Source: Hyphomicrobiales bacterium
Lineage (GTDB): Bacteria; Pseudomonadota; Alphaproteobacteria; Rhizobiales; OSC116
Assembly: GCA_013214985.1 (NCBI GenBank)
Contig: JABSRY010000204.1
Coordinates: 1 to 5,346 of the forward strand
Length of the DNA: 5,346 nucleotides
Reading direction: 5' to 3'
This document shows, one piece after another, positions 5,155-5,346 of this stretch. Position 1 is the stretch's first letter, and each line of letters starts with the position of its first letter. The position numbers were made by a program, and so were the translations under genes. The notes under the pieces are model-generated. The model ran no database searches, was not told the origin of the DNA, and saw only the letters and a list, made by a program, of their open reading frames with translations.

Positions 5155-5172
5155 TGGACATTAAAGCGGACA
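5155..5172 (+). repeat. 18-bp rep-leader repeat, copy 1
   Basis: TGGACATTAAAGCGGACA matches 5245-5262 at 14 of 18 positions (consensus YGGACATTWMAGYGGACA). Each copy contains two GGACA cores 12 bp apart; here they are at 5156 and 5168. It resembles neither the iterons nor their complement. It could be a second binding site for Rep or for another regulator. Confidence 0.5.
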
Positions 5173-5193
5173 TATATGCGATAGTTAATAAAC

Positions 5194-5222
5194 TTACAAA
5201 TCAGTTAAATATATGATATAGT
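5194..5222 (+). promoter_or_regulatory. Candidate proximal promoter for rep
   Basis: TATAGT (5217-5222) matches the -10 consensus at 5 of 6 positions. A weak TTACAA (5194-5199) lies 17 bp upstream. A transcript would start near 5229 and run through copy 2 of the 18-bp repeat just before the ATG at 5268. Confidence 0.3.
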
Positions 5223-5244
5223 TGTATTTTTATTAACAACAAAG

Positions 5245-5262
5245 CGGACATTTCAGTGGACA
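5245..5262 (+). repeat. 18-bp rep-leader repeat, copy 2
   Basis: CGGACATTTCAGTGGACA is 90 bp downstream of copy 1, with GGACA cores at 5246 and 5258. It ends 5 bp before the ATG at 5268 and occupies the place where a ribosome-binding site should be. It could therefore be an operator or a translational control site. Confidence 0.5.
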
Positions 5263-5267
5263 AAAAC

Positions 5268-5346
5268 ATGGCAGAAGATAGAGGTGAAGCTGTATCACAA
5301 ATCGAGCCGTTATTGATTCCAGAAAATTCAAAACATCGGGGTGAAT
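5268..5346 (+). CDS. Probable replication initiator, 5' end only
   Basis: Only the first 26 codons are inside the window (MAEDRGEAVSQIEPLL, then IPENSKHRGE); the frame is open to the right edge. I do not recognise the N-terminus. The call as a replication initiator rests on position: it starts 155 bp downstream of a six-copy iteron array and diverges from parA. The ATG has no clear Shine-Dalgarno. An in-frame GTG at 5256 is an alternative start, and the frame is open back to 5217. It could also be another plasmid backbone gene. Confidence 0.5.
   Translation, partial: MAEDRGEAVSQIEPLLIPENSKHRGE

Overview
The window looks like part of an AT-rich proteobacterial plasmid. The evidence is a partition locus on the minus strand (a small ParA and a small ribbon-helix-helix-like partner), six tandem 15-bp iterons, and the first codons of a rightward gene that sits where an iteron-controlled replication initiator is expected. 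The genus cannot be read from the sequence. The transposase families (IS3, IS110, IS6) and the ParA type point to Proteobacteria in general.

Layout, left to right. 72-760: the left part of an IS3-family element (IS3-a, minus strand) with its terminal repeat, complete orfA and the 5' third of orfB. 761-1153: the N-terminal part of an IS110-family transposase gene (minus strand), cut by IS3-a, with its structured upstream leader. 1142-1476: the 3' end of a different IS3-family transposase (IS3-b, plus). 1477-1697: the 3' end of an IS6-family element (plus) with its right terminal repeat. 1698-1835: what looks like the left end of a second IS6-type element in the opposite orientation. 1988-3904: one intact cargo gene, a membrane-bound nucleotide-sugar 4,6-dehydratase (CapD/WbpM/PglF class). 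3905-3956: a remnant carrying the other terminal repeat of IS3-a. 3957-4920: parA and its partner on the minus strand. 4921-5267: the AT-rich intergenic origin region with the iterons and a second repeat pair. 5268 onward: the presumed rep gene, cut by the window edge.

How it fits together. The right half is plasmid maintenance: replication from the iterons, and segregation by ParA plus its DNA-binding partner. The left half is a pile of nested, broken insertion sequences and one surface-glycan gene. Matching 28-bp IS3-a termini sit at 733-760 and 3905-3932, in the positions expected for two directly oriented copies of one IS flanking the glycan gene. Both inner flanks also carry the triplet TAA, so the gene probably arrived by IS-mediated capture or IS-IS recombination. 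I see no clearly new multi-gene system. The most unusual signals are the IS-bracketed dehydratase, the paired 18-bp repeats in the rep leader, and the structured IS110 leader.
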